DNA from: Ursus arctos
Taxonomy: Eukaryota > Chordata > Mammalia > Carnivora > Ursidae
Direction: 5' to 3'
Length of the DNA: 64,000 bases
Assembly (NCBI RefSeq): GCF_023065955.2
Contig: NW_026622886.1
Span: 16,068,001-16,132,000 of the forward strand
A program made the position numbers and the translations under genes. A model generated the notes under the pieces. It saw only the letters and a program-made list of their open reading frames with translations, searched no databases and had not been told where the DNA came from. The number at the start of each line of letters is the position of its first letter. The stretch's first letter is position 1. This document shows, one piece after another, positions 1-9,362 of this stretch.

Positions 1-432
1 TGCTGCTCCCCTGTTGGGGGCATATATATTTATAATTGTCATATCCACTTGTTGGATACATCCTTTAAAAATAATATAGTGCCCTTCTGTGTATCTAACT
101 ATAGTCTTTAGTTTAAAATCCAATCTGTCTGATATGAGAATTGCTACCCCAGCTTTCTTTTGAGGTCCATTGGTGTGAAAGATGGTATTCCATCCCTTTA
201 CTTTCAGTCTGAATGTATCTTTAGGTTCAAAATGAGTCTCTTGTAGACAGCAAATGGATGGGTCATGTCTTTTTATCCAATCTGCAACCCTGTGGTGTTT
301 TATGGGAGCATTTAGGCCATTTACATTGAGACTGATTATTGAGAGATATGATTTTAATGATGCCGTGTTGTCAGTAAAGTCTTTGTTTCTATAGATTGTG
401 ACTTTCTGTTCTGTATCACTCTTGGGGCCTTT
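1..432 (-). pseudogene. L1 ORF2, endonuclease N-terminal part (partial)
   Basis: L1 ORF2 encodes the endonuclease/reverse transcriptase for target-primed insertion. The minus-strand frame from 432 down to 1 is open for 144 codons and is cut by the window edge. It shows the start of the APE-type endonuclease domain: 'SLNVNGLNAPIKHHRVADW', then 'CCLQETHF' with the metal-binding glutamate of the QETH motif, 'GWNTIFHTNG', 'KKAGVAILISD' and 'INIYAPN'. A TAA at 433-435 lies upstream in frame. No clear initiator ATG is seen before the SLNVNG motif, so the true start is uncertain. I label it a pseudogene because the element's ORF1 is broken, although this segment itself has no lesion. Confidence 0.9.
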
Positions 433-438
433 TTACTT

Positions 439-1338
439 TTATAGAACCCCCCTTAATATCTCCTGTAGGGCTGGTTTCGTGGTTACGAAATTAGTCAATG
501 ACTGGCGATTCTGGAAGGTCTTTATTTCTTCATCAATTCTGAATGACAGCCTTGCTGGATAAAGGATCCTTGGCTGCATGTTTTTCTCTGAAAGAGCTTT
601 AAAAATGCCCCCCCCCAACCCTTTCTCTCATTCCAGGTCTGTATAGACAGGTCTGACATAATTCTGATACCTTTGCCTTGGTATGTGAGAAATTTCTTTG
701 CCCTGGCCGCTTTCAATACTGTATCCTTGGATCTAATATTTGCAAAATGCACTATGACATGACGTGGCGTAGGTTTGTCGTGGTTGAGCTTGGGAGGGGT
801 CCTCTCTGCCTCTTGGACACGAATGTTTGTTTCCCTTGCTAGATTAGGGAAGTTTTCAGCTACAATGTTCAAATATCTCTGCTAGACCTCTGTTTTTGTC
901 CACTCCCTCGGGGATGCCGATGATTCTGACATTGGAACGTTTCATTGAGTCAGTAATCTCCCGTAACCTACATTCTTGAGCATGGATTTTTTTTGAGTCC
1001 AGAATCTATTTTAGCTTTCTCTTCTAACCCATCCTCCAATTCGCTGATATGTTCTTCTGCCTCATTCACCCTGGCCGTCAGAGCCTCTAGTTTTGACTGC
1101 ATTTGGCTCATAGAATTTTTAATTTCTGCCAGATTCGCTCTCATTTCCACCTTAGAGATTCTATATTCTCATTAACATTTTCGTTAATACTTTTTTCAAG
1201 TCTACACATCATCTTGACCATTGTTACTCTGAATTCCATTTCTAATAATTTGGTTATATCCATATCCATTAGTTCCGGGGCAGAGGCCACAGACTCATTG
1301 TCTTTTCTTTGTTGGGGGGGATTTCTCCTTCTCGTCAT
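439..1338 (-). pseudogene. L1 ORF1 (RNA-binding chaperone), frameshifted
   Basis: ORF1p is the trimeric RNA-binding partner of the L1 RNP. An N-terminal part from the ATG at 1338 ('MTRRRNPPQQRKDNE'), a coiled-coil part at about 1150-968 ('MQSKLEALTARVNEAEEHI', heptad-like) and the RRM/C-terminal part at about 872-600 ('TPRHVIVHFANIRSKDTVL', 'KGIRIMSDLS') are all recognisable, but in three different frames. The tail ('MQPRILYPARLSF', 'RQSLTNFVTTKPALQEILR') returns to the first frame and ends at TAA 439-441. Frame changes fall near 1141-1150, between 873 and 968 (a T8 run lies at 987-994) and at a C9 run, 608-616. Homopolymer slippage, biological or sequencing, is the likely cause of the last. 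The intact span would be about 300 codons, slightly short for ORF1p. Confidence 0.92.
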
Positions 1339-2228
1339 TCTGATGAGGAGAGGTTGCGGGGTTGTCCAGAGCCCAAATTATTGACCGGGACCCAGGCCGT
1401 GTGCCCTTGTTTTATAGGGATCTTAGGGATATGGGCTTCTTGATTTTTCAGCCTGCCTTCTGGGGGAGGGGCCTGCCGTGCCGATACTCAGGCAACCCTA
1501 TTTGGGTAGAGTCTCCGTGTCCCCAGCGAGGGGGGTTGGGGATGGGCACACTGTGAGCCAGTCTTTCCAGGCTTTTGTTCTCTGGCGGCTTTCCCTGGCG
1601 GTTTGCTGTGCTTCTTCTGAGAGTCAGAGCAGCAGTGGCCGAATCTCAGCCTCTGTCTCAGAACAGAGGGATCGCGGACCGTTCTCCACTGATGATCTGG
1701 CCACTTTAACTCTGTTTCTGTTGGTGCTGCTCAACCCTGCAGCGTCCCGGGATGTGCGCCCCACACCCGACGTCCCAGCCCTCACTTCCAGGGCCATCGC
1801 GTCTCTGTCCTTTGTGTTTCTAACACCGCCAGCCGCCCCGGCGCACTCCTGGAGCTCCTGGTCTCAGTCTGGTTCCAGTGAGTGCACCGGAGCTCCGTTT
1901 CAGTCTGGTCGCGCGCGTTCCCCGGCTCACGGTCTCAGTCTGCTCTCTCTCAGGTGCCGATCCCCCGTGCAGGTGGCTACCGCTTCCTGGCGCCCAAACG
2001 CGGCGGCCCCCTCCCCCTTCCGTTTATCTTCCGATATCTGTGCGTGGTTTCACGGCTCCCCGCTTCGTACCTCAATACTCGGCGCTGGAGATGTTCATTT
2101 GTAGAGATCCAAATGTATCTTCCTGCATCTCAGGCTGATTCCGTGGATGTTCAGGCTGGTCTGGTACCTATCCAACTCGACTCAGGGGACCGGCTGAAAA
2201 AGGGGTCCTCTACTCCTCCGTCATCTTA
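1339..2228 (-). promoter_or_regulatory. L1 5'UTR with internal promoter
   Basis: About 890 bp between the ORF1 start and the element's 5' end. It is GC- and CpG-rich compared with the window (dense CG dinucleotides at 1640-2060), as expected of an L1 internal Pol II promoter. Plus-strand open frames here, such as 1478-2104, come from GC-rich composition and have no recognisable product. Sense transcription would run left into ORF1. L1 5'UTRs also often have antisense promoter activity, which here would run right into host DNA; that is family knowledge, not something visible. Confidence 0.75.
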
Positions 2229-2500
2229 ACTCCCCCCTTCCCCTCATACTTTCTGAAGCAGGTTCTGTAATTCTTGTTTCATGGATACTAAAGTGGGGAA
2301 TAAAGGAAAATATGAAAATTGCCCAGACTTAGTAAGTGGCAAAGTCAGGATTCACTGAGTTTGGTTCTAGAACCCTGCTGGCACCCACAGAACATTCAAT
2401 GTTTAGGGAAAAATCAATAACCGTCTTGTCTTCAAATGAATCATTAGTCTTAGAATTGTAATAATGCTAAGGTTTCCTGCCCTGAACCATACACAATTTT
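2229..2500. other. Unique flank with a faint MIR tail
   Basis: No gene seen. Around 2325-2385 'cttagtaagtggcaaagtcaggatt' resembles the MIR phrase 'ctagtaagtggcagagctgggatt' (minus orientation), as a weak match. The right end, 2501-2518, is the left TSD of the next L1. Confidence 0.4.
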
Positions 2501-2518
2501 AAACACATTATACGTATT

Positions 2519-3382
2519 TTTTATTTTTTATTATTATTATTTTTTTTATAATGATTTTTTATTATATTATGTTAGTCACCATACAGTACATCCCCGGTTT
2601 TCGATGTAAGGCTCGATGATTCATTAGTTGTGTATAACACCCAGTGCACCATGCAATATGTGCCCTCCTTACTACCCATCACCGGCCTATCCCATTCCCC
2701 CACCCCCCTCCCCTCTGTAGCCCTCAGTTTGTTTCTCAGAGTCCATAGTCTCTCATGTTTCATTCCCCCTTCTGATTACCCCCCCTTTCTTTATCCCTTT
2801 CTTCCCCTACTGATCATTCTAGTTCTTATGTTCCATAGATGAGAGAAATCATATGATAGTTGTCTTTCTCTGCTTGACTTATTTCACTTAGCATTATCTC
2901 CTCCAGTGCCGTCCATGTTGTAGCAAATGTTGAGAACTCGTTCTTTCTGATTGCTGAGTAATATTCCATTGTATATATGGACCACAACTTCTTAATCCAG
3001 TCATCTGTTGAAGGGCATCTTTGCTCCTTCCACGATTTAGCTATTGTGGACATTGCTGCTATGAACATTGGGGTGCATATGGCCCTTCTCTTCACTACGT
3101 CTGTATCTTTGGGGTAAACACCCAGTAGTGCAATGGCTGGATCATAGGGTAGCTCAATTTTTAACTTTTTAAGGGACCTCCACACTGTTTTCCAGAGTGG
3201 CTGTACCAACTTGCATTCCCACCAACAATGTAGGAGGGATCCCCTTTCTCCACATCCTCTCCAACAATTGTTGTTTCTTGCCTTGTCTATTTTTGCCATT
3301 CTAACTGGCGTAAGGTGGTATCTCAGTGTGGTTTTGATTTGAATTTCCTTGATGGCTAATGATTTTGAACATTTTTTCATGA
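2519..3382 (-). mobile_element. LINE-1, 5'-truncated 3' end
   Basis: Carnivore L1 3' end on the minus strand. The T-rich stretch at 2519-2570 is the reverse-complemented A-tail, 2571-2825 is 3'UTR and 2826-3380 is the end of ORF2. Imperfect 18-bp TSDs flank it: aaacacattatacgtatt at 2501-2518 and aaacacatattacgtatt at 3383-3400, differing only by a TA/AT transposition. The truncation and TSD are typical of target-primed reverse transcription. Confidence 0.95.
2826..3380 (-). pseudogene. L1 ORF2 C-terminal fragment
   Basis: A 184-residue open frame matches the ORF2 C-terminus: '[17 protein letters not shown]', the cysteine-rich '[18 protein letters not shown]', '[20 protein letters not shown]', 'LLGVYPKD', '[20 protein letters not shown]', '[14 protein letters not shown]' and the usual end '[11 protein letters not shown]' before the stop. 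The whole tail has no stop or frameshift, so the insertion is fairly young. It lacks the endonuclease and reverse-transcriptase domains and so cannot act on its own. Confidence 0.93.
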
Positions 3383-3400
3383 AAACACATATTACGTATT

Positions 3401-3492
3401 AATGTACTTGACCCTTACAACAACTCCATATTGTTGGTACTGTTATTATCTCCATTTTACAGATAAGAAAACTGAGGTTCAAAGAGGTATAT
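3401..3492 (-). repeat. MIR SINE fragment
   Basis: Contains 'ttatctccattttacagat' followed by 'aagaaaactgaggttcaaag', the hallmark MIR core in minus orientation. It directly abuts the right TSD of the L1, so that L1 may have landed in or beside this MIR. Confidence 0.75.
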
Positions 3493-3506
3493 AAAACCCT
3501 TATATA

Positions 3507-3699
3507 AGGGCACCTGGGTGGCTCAGTCGGTTAAGTATCTGTCTTTGGCTCAGGTCATGATCCCAAGGTCCTGGGATTGAACCCCACATCAGGCTCCCTG
3601 CTCAGTGGGAAGTCTGCTTCTCCCTCTCCTTTGTCCCCCCACTTCTCCCTCTCCCCCTGCTCATGCTTTCTCTCTAGTAAATAAATAAAATCTTTAAAA
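3507..3699 (+). mobile_element. SINEC (tRNA-Lys-derived)
   Basis: Head 'gggcacctgggtggctcag', body with 'ggtcatgatcccaagg', CT-rich part, then 'ataaataaaatctttaaaa'. Approximate TSDs: aacccttatata (3495-3506) and acccacttatata (about 3701-3713). Confidence 0.95.
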
Positions 3700-3713
3700 A
3701 ACCCACTTATATA

Positions 3714-4440
3714 GAGCTTATAATGAATAACATGTTTTCACATTCGCCTTTTCTAAGCTCTGTGAAGTACTGTTTCATAATTTAAGAAACCATTGACTAT
3801 AAGACACACCATTATTTTATGTGCCACTAAGAAAAAAAGCTGCCAGTTAAAATTTGTAAGAGTCCCTGATAGTATCCAGTTTTCAGAGATGTTAAAATGC
3901 AAGGAAAAAGTACATTTTAGAATTGATGAAACGGAGTAGGTATTATTTATCCCCATTGTACAGAAGCAGAAGCTGGGGCTCAGAAATGAGTATATTTTCT
4001 CAAGGTCACAAAAGTGGCAAAAAGGGGCCTTCAATCCACGTCCATGAAAGATGCTCTTTTCTTCAGTGCTGTTCTTATGGGAATCTGACCCCTGGATTTA
4101 AAGGAGGGCCGATGTATGCCTGGCTCTAGGGCATCCACGAGACAGATGTTTTGGGCAAGGGAACACTTTTTGTGAAGTTCAAGTCACATCTGTGTGTGGC
4201 CAAGTGCTTCATCTAAATAGGGTGAGCTTTTCTTCTTCGCTTTATAACTTGGGTAAAATGTTATGTTCCTGTGTGTCCTTTGCCCAAAGAGATGGTGTGA
4301 ATGAGCTGTGAGTGGATGATACTTCTCCTTTTCCAAGCCCCAGAGATTCTCTGTAGAACTCTCTCTCTCTCTTTCCCTGGGTTTTTCCAGCTGTGGTTTA
4401 GTCTGGGATTGCCAGTTTGCTTTTAGTTGTCTTGGTCAAA
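3714..4440. other. No gene; MIR remnant at 3920-4050
   Basis: Mostly unassigned sequence. 'ttatttatccccattgtaca' and 'caaggtcacaaaagtggcaa' (about 3942-4030) are a MIR in minus orientation. No splice-flanked open frame or RNA gene is apparent. Confidence 0.6.
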
Positions 4441-5000
4441 TATCTTACAAAGAGTCCATGGAGACCTAGAGAGAAGGGAGGCCCCTCCCGGCTCCAGGAG
4501 GCCAGGACAATGTGGGGTGGGGGAGAACACATCTCTGCAGGCCCTTCTCACCCTCCTCTGTCTGTATGTCTGTACCCCTGTTCCTTGGAGCCCTGGAGGG
4601 GAGAGACCGGACTTCATTTTCTGATGCTCAACTGTTGACAGCTCTTAAGCTTCATCTTTTCCTCTCCTTTTCTGCCCATCTGGGCAAGCTGACAAGAAAG
4701 CCAGGATGCTCTCTCCCTTGGTGCTGGTGGGAGACTCTGGCCCTGTCCACAACACCTAACCCAACCAAGCCTCCCGTCCTTGTGTTCTCAAGCTGTTTTG
4801 GACCTGGTTGGGAGTCCTGCCCCACTCTCCCCAGAACAGCCCCAAGTATGTAAATAATAAACCTCTCTGCCATCTTTTGGTATGTGTGGCATCTTCAGGC
4901 TTGACATCCAGACCAAATTTTGCGTGTGAGTTCCTCTTGCTCCTGCAGAGTGGCTACCACAGATCCCCCAGAGCCGCTCAGGTGGGCCGCATCCACTAAA
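4440..5000 (+). other. Possible old LTR fragment or unique sequence
   Basis: A locally GC-rich stretch contains 'gtaaataataaacctctctg' (about 4849-4868), resembling the poly-A signal region of ERV LTRs (AATAAA plus 'cctct'). I cannot define TG...CA ends, a TSD or a family. A short open segment at 4951-4981 sits between a pyrimidine tract plus CAG and a GTGGGC and looks exon-like, but it is too short to support a gene. Confidence 0.2.
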
Positions 5001-5680
5001 AGCTATTTAAAAAAATTTTTTAACAGAAAAATGTTAATAGTTTCTATTTAGCTACCTTTAAAATGAAGAGAGGTCAGCTCACCAGCTTCCATGTTTAAAT
5101 GAAAGTCTACAGACATCTCTTTATGGTGGTTTGCTGGGAGAGCCAGCTGCAAGGGGCGGCTGTGGGCAGTTCAGCCATCCTGCATGAGCCGCGACATGTG
5201 AAAATTAGGGCAGGTGAGGGAAGACGCTCCATATTCTCTGTCAAACCTGGTAAGGCTCAGAGCATCTAGATGGTTTTAAAAGGTTCTTCTAGAGTAAATG
5301 AGAGATGGAATGGATGAAGCAGCCAGAAAAAGAAGCAGGAACAATGAAAAAGACCAATGAGTTAGAGAGATTATGAAATTGGAGGAAAAATAAAGAGAGA
5401 AATGAGAAATGTAAAGAACAAAGAATGAAAAACTAGAACTAACCAATTGCCAGAGAGGCCTGGTACATCAGGAAATGGGAGGAGAACTAAAAAAAGGAAT
5501 AATCAGACAAGGGGAAGACAGTAAACAAGATAAACAATAATACAAGGAAACAATATCCTAATCTTTTATAGGTTTGTAATCAAGAACCCCAGGGTTTTAC
5601 CACAAGAGGGTTAAAATGCACCCACTTCTTGGGGGTGGTATGGACAGGGTATGCTAGTTGCTGTTTGGACACGATTCACA
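5000..5680. other. AT/purine-rich unique sequence
   Basis: About 5290-5480 is strongly purine-biased on the plus strand (agaaa/gaaaa runs without a strict period). No gene, repeat family or RNA gene recognised. Confidence 0.5.
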
Positions 5681-5980
5681 AAGTAATTACAAGGTCTAAC
5701 AATGCTGTTCCCAGGACTGAATCATTAATCACCATTTCCGATGATATTGAAACCGTAATGAGAAAACCCATACCTATGCTTTCCAGGTCAATTTCAAGCT
5801 CTGTTGTAAGAGGTATGGAGAGAAATCGATGGCATATTATTTTCCCGATTCCGAGTCGACATTTCAAACAGCACAGTGTGAAAATATAAAGACAGTGCCC
5901 TTTTAAAGGTCAATAGTGATTTCCATTACAATCCCTGATTTATCATTCAGTCCAGAAGATTTATTCCAGGCTGGGATGTA
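5680..5980. promoter_or_regulatory. Repeat-free block, candidate conserved noncoding element
   Basis: No repeat family matches. The sequence has moderate AT content, retained CpGs ('cccgattccgagtcgac' at 5845-5861) and homeodomain-type cores (agtaattac near 5681, cattaatcacc near 5724). The two ORFs here (plus 5629-5889, minus 5676-5867) overlap antiparallel and neither looks like a known protein. The enhancer role is inferred from texture only. Confidence 0.35.
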
Positions 5981-6575
5981 ACATAAGAGTTTGCTCTACA
6001 CAGGGGAAAAGCAAAGCAGAAAAAAGAAATTACTTAGTAGTTTTAAGGGCCTCCCCCTCCTCCAACCCTTAACTTTTTCCTCTTTGATCTCAAAAGGCAG
6101 GCACCTGAAGAGACCAGATCTTCAAACATTTGTATTTGGGTTTTTCTCTCTGTTTTGGCCAAATGATAAATTCTCCTAACCTGTCCACAGAAGATCTGCT
6201 CCCAGGAGCCTGAGAGGTCTGCAGAAAATGCCTTTCAGAGTTCTCCTTTTTGGCATCCTGAGGAAGTATTTTTGATGAAGTTAAGGGTCTCTTCCTTGCT
6301 CTTCACCTGCCTTGCATTATCTGGCTTTGCCAGCCAGAGACCACTGCTTCCAGAGAATTCTTAAGGCCCATTGACCATCCAGGAAAAGCACGATTTCAAT
6401 AGAGAGGATCGTGAATATTCAAGAATATCCTATGTGACGTCTACTGACAAAGGCAAGGTTCTTACCTTCCTTGGCTGCTCAGTCGCTCGGAGTGCTTTGG
6501 GCCAAATCAGGGCGCAGACTGGCTGGGAGGTTGTAGGGTAAGTCATGTGATCAGAGCTGGACCCACGAAAGGTGA
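5981..6575. other. Unassigned noncoding sequence
   Basis: No gene or clear repeat seen between the repeat-free block and the next SINE. Mixed composition, no long open frame. Confidence 0.5.
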
Positions 6576-6595
6576 TAGAAAGTATTAATATTTTT

Positions 6596-6614
6596 AAAAA
6601 AGATTTATTTATTT

Positions 6615-6648
<34 letters not shown>

Positions 6649-6813
6649 TCGCAGGGTGTAGGGAAAGGGCAGAGGGAGAGGGAGAGAGGAACTCAAGTAG
6701 ACTCTGTGCTGAGTGCGGGGTCTGACTCGGGACTTGATCTCAGTATCCTGAGATCAGGACCTGAGGCGAGAACAAGAGTTGGGCGCTTACTGACTGCGCC
6801 ACCCAGGCACCCC
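6596..6813 (-). mobile_element. SINEC
   Basis: Minus orientation: 'aaagatttatttatttg', a GA-rich run at 6617-6648, and head complement 'gccacccaggcacccc'. TSDs: tagaaagtattaatattttt (6576-6595) and tagaaagtattactattttt (6814-6833), one mismatch in 20. Confidence 0.96.
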
Positions 6814-6833
6814 TAGAAAGTATTACTATTTTT

Positions 6834-7339
6834 CCTAAGTTATATTACCTGCCGGTACTATTGTGTGTCCCCAAACTGATGGAAAATGATGAAATTAACT
6901 CAGTTGCCTGGGCCGCTGGTTATTTCGTTGATGAGAGTAATGTTATCTGCTATCTCTTCTAATCATTAACATTGACCTGGTGGACATTATTCATGCATGT
7001 GGCCATATTCAGAATTTTTATAAAGAACATCTGAAAATAGGTGTATTTGGATTGCAGGCTAGTTGGGGATGAGAAACGAGAAGCCCCTTCGTCACGCCTA
7101 TTATTTTCTTCCACAGGAGGGCCTGGGAATCACATTAGTTTATTGACCTCTCCGTTTCCTCCTTTCTTCTGCCTGAGGGAGGTGGAGTGGTATCTTTCAT
7201 CAGTGAGTGTGGACAAAAAAGCTGTCAATTGGGACCCAAACCCTTCCATACTTGCTTTTGGGGATGAGTTGTCCGTTGGGAAACTGTTCTCTTCTGCTCT
7301 TCTCTGCCATTGGAATTTTTTTTGTCTCTTTCTCCCCCA
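6834..7339. other. Unassigned noncoding sequence
   Basis: No repeat or gene recognised. The frame 7041-7373 (110 aa) has no recognisable family, and its end enters an L1M fragment. Confidence 0.5.
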
Positions 7340-7910
7340 TTTAAAAAATTGTGGTAAAATACATGCAACATAAGATTTACCATCTTAGTCATTTTTAAGC
7401 GTACAGTTCAGGGATATTAAATACATTCATGATGTTGTAGCCATCATCACCATCCGTTTCCAGAGCTCTTTTCACCTTGTAAGACTGAAACTCCATCCCT
7501 TTTATTTTCGTAAAGATTTTATTTATTTATTTGACACAGAGAGAGAGTCCATGAGCAGAGGGGAGGAGCAGAGGGAGAGGGAGAGGGAGAAACAGGCTCC
7601 TTGTTGACCAGGGAGCCCGATGCGGGACTTGATCCCAGGATCCTGGGATCATGACCTGAGCCAAAGGCAGATGCTTAACTGACTGAGCCACACAGGTGCT
7701 CCTCCATCCCTTTTCAGTATAACTCCCTATTCACTCTTCTCCCCATCCCCTGGCAACCTTAATTCTATTTTCTGTCTCTACGTTTTTGACGATTCTAGGT
7801 ACCTAATATAAGAGGAATCATATGGTATTTGTCTTTCTGTAACTGGCTTGTTTCCTGAGCATAATGTACTCAGGGTTCATCCATGTTATAGCATGTGCCA
7901 TATTTTTTCT
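7340..7910 (-). mobile_element. Ancient L1M 3' end, split by a SINE
   Basis: Minus orientation of an old L1 3'UTR: 'cagttcagggatattaaata', 'gtagccatcatcaccatccg', then after the SINE 'ccctggcaaccttaattcta', 'ttctaggtacctaatataag' and 'ggttcatccatgttatagca'. The strong phrase match is to the L1MB/MC group (from memory). SINEC 7505-7701 interrupts it. Confidence 0.85.
7505..7701 (-). mobile_element. SINEC nested in L1M
   Basis: Tail 'aaagattttatttatttatt', head complement 'gagccacacaggtgctcc'. TSDs ctccatccctttt at 7491-7503 and 7702-7714. It interrupts the L1M fragment and so is younger. Confidence 0.95.
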
Positions 7911-8214
7911 TTAAGAGAAGCTGTTAAACCCTCAAGCAGAGATTGCCCAGAGATTACAGGTTGACTTTATAGGATTCTGAGGTTTAGTACCATGGCCTGA
8001 CTTGCCAAATTCTTTGATTTTAGCTTGATTGTTAATAAAAGTAAAATTTTGCTTCTCTACCAACTTTTTTGTTTCAAATCTCAACTTGTTCAGGAAGGGG
8101 AAAAGAGTTTATTGGGCCTCATTTAGGCTCCAATAAGGCTGGAATGATGACTTGCCTTAATCATGTTGAAAATGTAATACAAGTAGCTGATAAAATGCAG
8201 AGATTCTATTAAAA

Positions 8215-8450
8215 AAATGGCTTCACTCATTTCCTGAGTAAATGGTTTTTTTGAGGGCCTACTGTGTGTAATGAGCTGGACTTCCGCAATGAGCGAGACA
8301 GACAAAATCCCTGCCATTGAGAACTTGCAGTGGGGAAAGACTAGCAACAACAAAAGGAGATTGGTATAAATTGTGATTATTCTTGGGATGGAAATAAAGG
8401 GCAAGAAAGGATAAGAGGCAAATCTTTATCTCGGTCTTTAGACAGAGTGG
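8215..8450 (-). mobile_element. L2 fragment
   Basis: 'gagggcctactgtgtgtaat', then 'gagcgagacagacaaaatcc' and 'ctgccattgagaacttgca' fit the reverse-complemented L2 3' region (consensus 'gggcctactatgtgccaggca...ccctgccctcatggagctta'). Confidence 0.7.
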
Positions 8451-8621
8451 ATTTGGTTAAAGGCATATCTCACCCTTGTAGTTTCTACCATTAAGTAGAA
8501 TTGCTTATGATGTTATGAAAGGAGATAAACCAGTTGTTAGTAGACTTGATATATCGTATTATAATTCTTAGTCTCTTTGTAGTTTGCATGTTTCAACTAG
8601 ACTTATTCCTTATAATTGTGC

Positions 8622-9030
8622 ATTCATTTATTCGGTGAATGAATATTTTATGCCAGGAAATCTGATGGTGACTAAGGATGTAGAGATGAATAAGACATTC
8701 TTTTTTTTTTTTTTTTTAAAGATTTTACTTATTTATTTGACAGAGATAGAGACAGCCAGCGAGAGAGGGAACACAAGCAGGGGGCGTGGGAGAGGAAGAA
8801 GCAGGCTCACAGCGGAGGAGCCTGATGTGGGGCTCGATCCCATAACGTCGGGATCACGCCCTGAGCCGAAGGCAGACGCCCAACCGCTGTACCACCCAGG
8901 CGCCCCTGAATAAGACATTCTTGTTGCCCTAAAGAGCAAACTGCCTAGTTGAGAGAGCCAGTGACATAAATAAGTAATTATACTATGGTGCGATAAGCCG
9001 TGGGAAGATCACGAAAACACAGAGTAAGGA
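8622..9030 (-). mobile_element. L2 fragment, split by a SINE
   Basis: 'cattcatttattcggtgaatg', 'ttttatgccagg', then past the SINE 'cattcttgttgccctaaaga' and 'agttgagagagccagtgac' fit a minus-orientation L2 tail. SINEC 8703-8906 is inside it. Confidence 0.65.
8703..8906 (-). mobile_element. SINEC, young subfamily, perfect TSD
   Basis: Poly-T, then 'gattttacttatttatttg', 'gacagccagcgagagaggga', head complement 'ccacccaggcgcccc'. Perfect 16-bp TSD tgaataagacattctt at 8687-8702 and 8907-8922. The long intact TSD and near-consensus body imply a recent insertion. Confidence 0.97.
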
Positions 9031-9254
9031 GTGGTCAACTCGAGATATGGAAGTTGGGGAATTTCAGGCAGAGGGGTATAAGTATGTGCAGGAGCACCAA
9101 CACAATAAGACGCATGGCTCCTTTTTTAGTGCAGCAGGAATCAAGTGTGCTAGAGAGTGAACCAAGGTTCTGGAAAAGTCAGGTCATTTTCAGCATTCCT
9201 CAGATATACAGGTCTGATAGCCTCACTTTTTTGCTTCAAAACTGGCCTTAAACC

Positions 9255-9362
9255 TTAGCTTGATTATTATCCTATTTGAAAGGTAAGCAAACTAAACCTC
9301 AAATGAGTGAAGTGATTTGTCAAGGTCATGTGGTTGGGAAGGAGCAGAGCCAGGTTAGAATG
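9255..9362 (-). repeat. MIR fragment
   Basis: 'ttattatcctatttgaaagg', 'gtcaaggtcatgtggttggg' and 'gagcagagccaggttagaat' match the MIR core in minus orientation. Confidence 0.65.

Larger units (their letters stand above)
1..2228 (-). mobile_element. LINE-1, 5'-complete end, continues off left edge
   Basis: Read on the minus strand, this is the 5' part of a carnivore L1: a GC-rich 5'UTR (about 2228-1339), ORF1 (1338-439) and the start of ORF2 (432-1). The right-hand boundary is the L1 start, which on the minus strand reads 'aagatgacggaggagtag', like the start of other carnivore L1s. ORF1 has several frameshifts, so the copy cannot make full-length ORF1 protein. The visible ORF2 part is open. 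The 3' half, poly-A and TSD lie outside the window, so full length cannot be confirmed. Confidence 0.95.

Noticed and set aside
1478..2104. 208-codon plus-strand open frame
   Set aside because: It lies antisense in the GC-rich L1 5'UTR, where open frames arise from composition; no recognisable protein.
4951..4981. Short exon-like segment between a polypyrimidine-CAG and a GTGGGC
   Set aside because: About 31 bp with no partner exons or recognisable peptide; such splice-like matches are common by chance.
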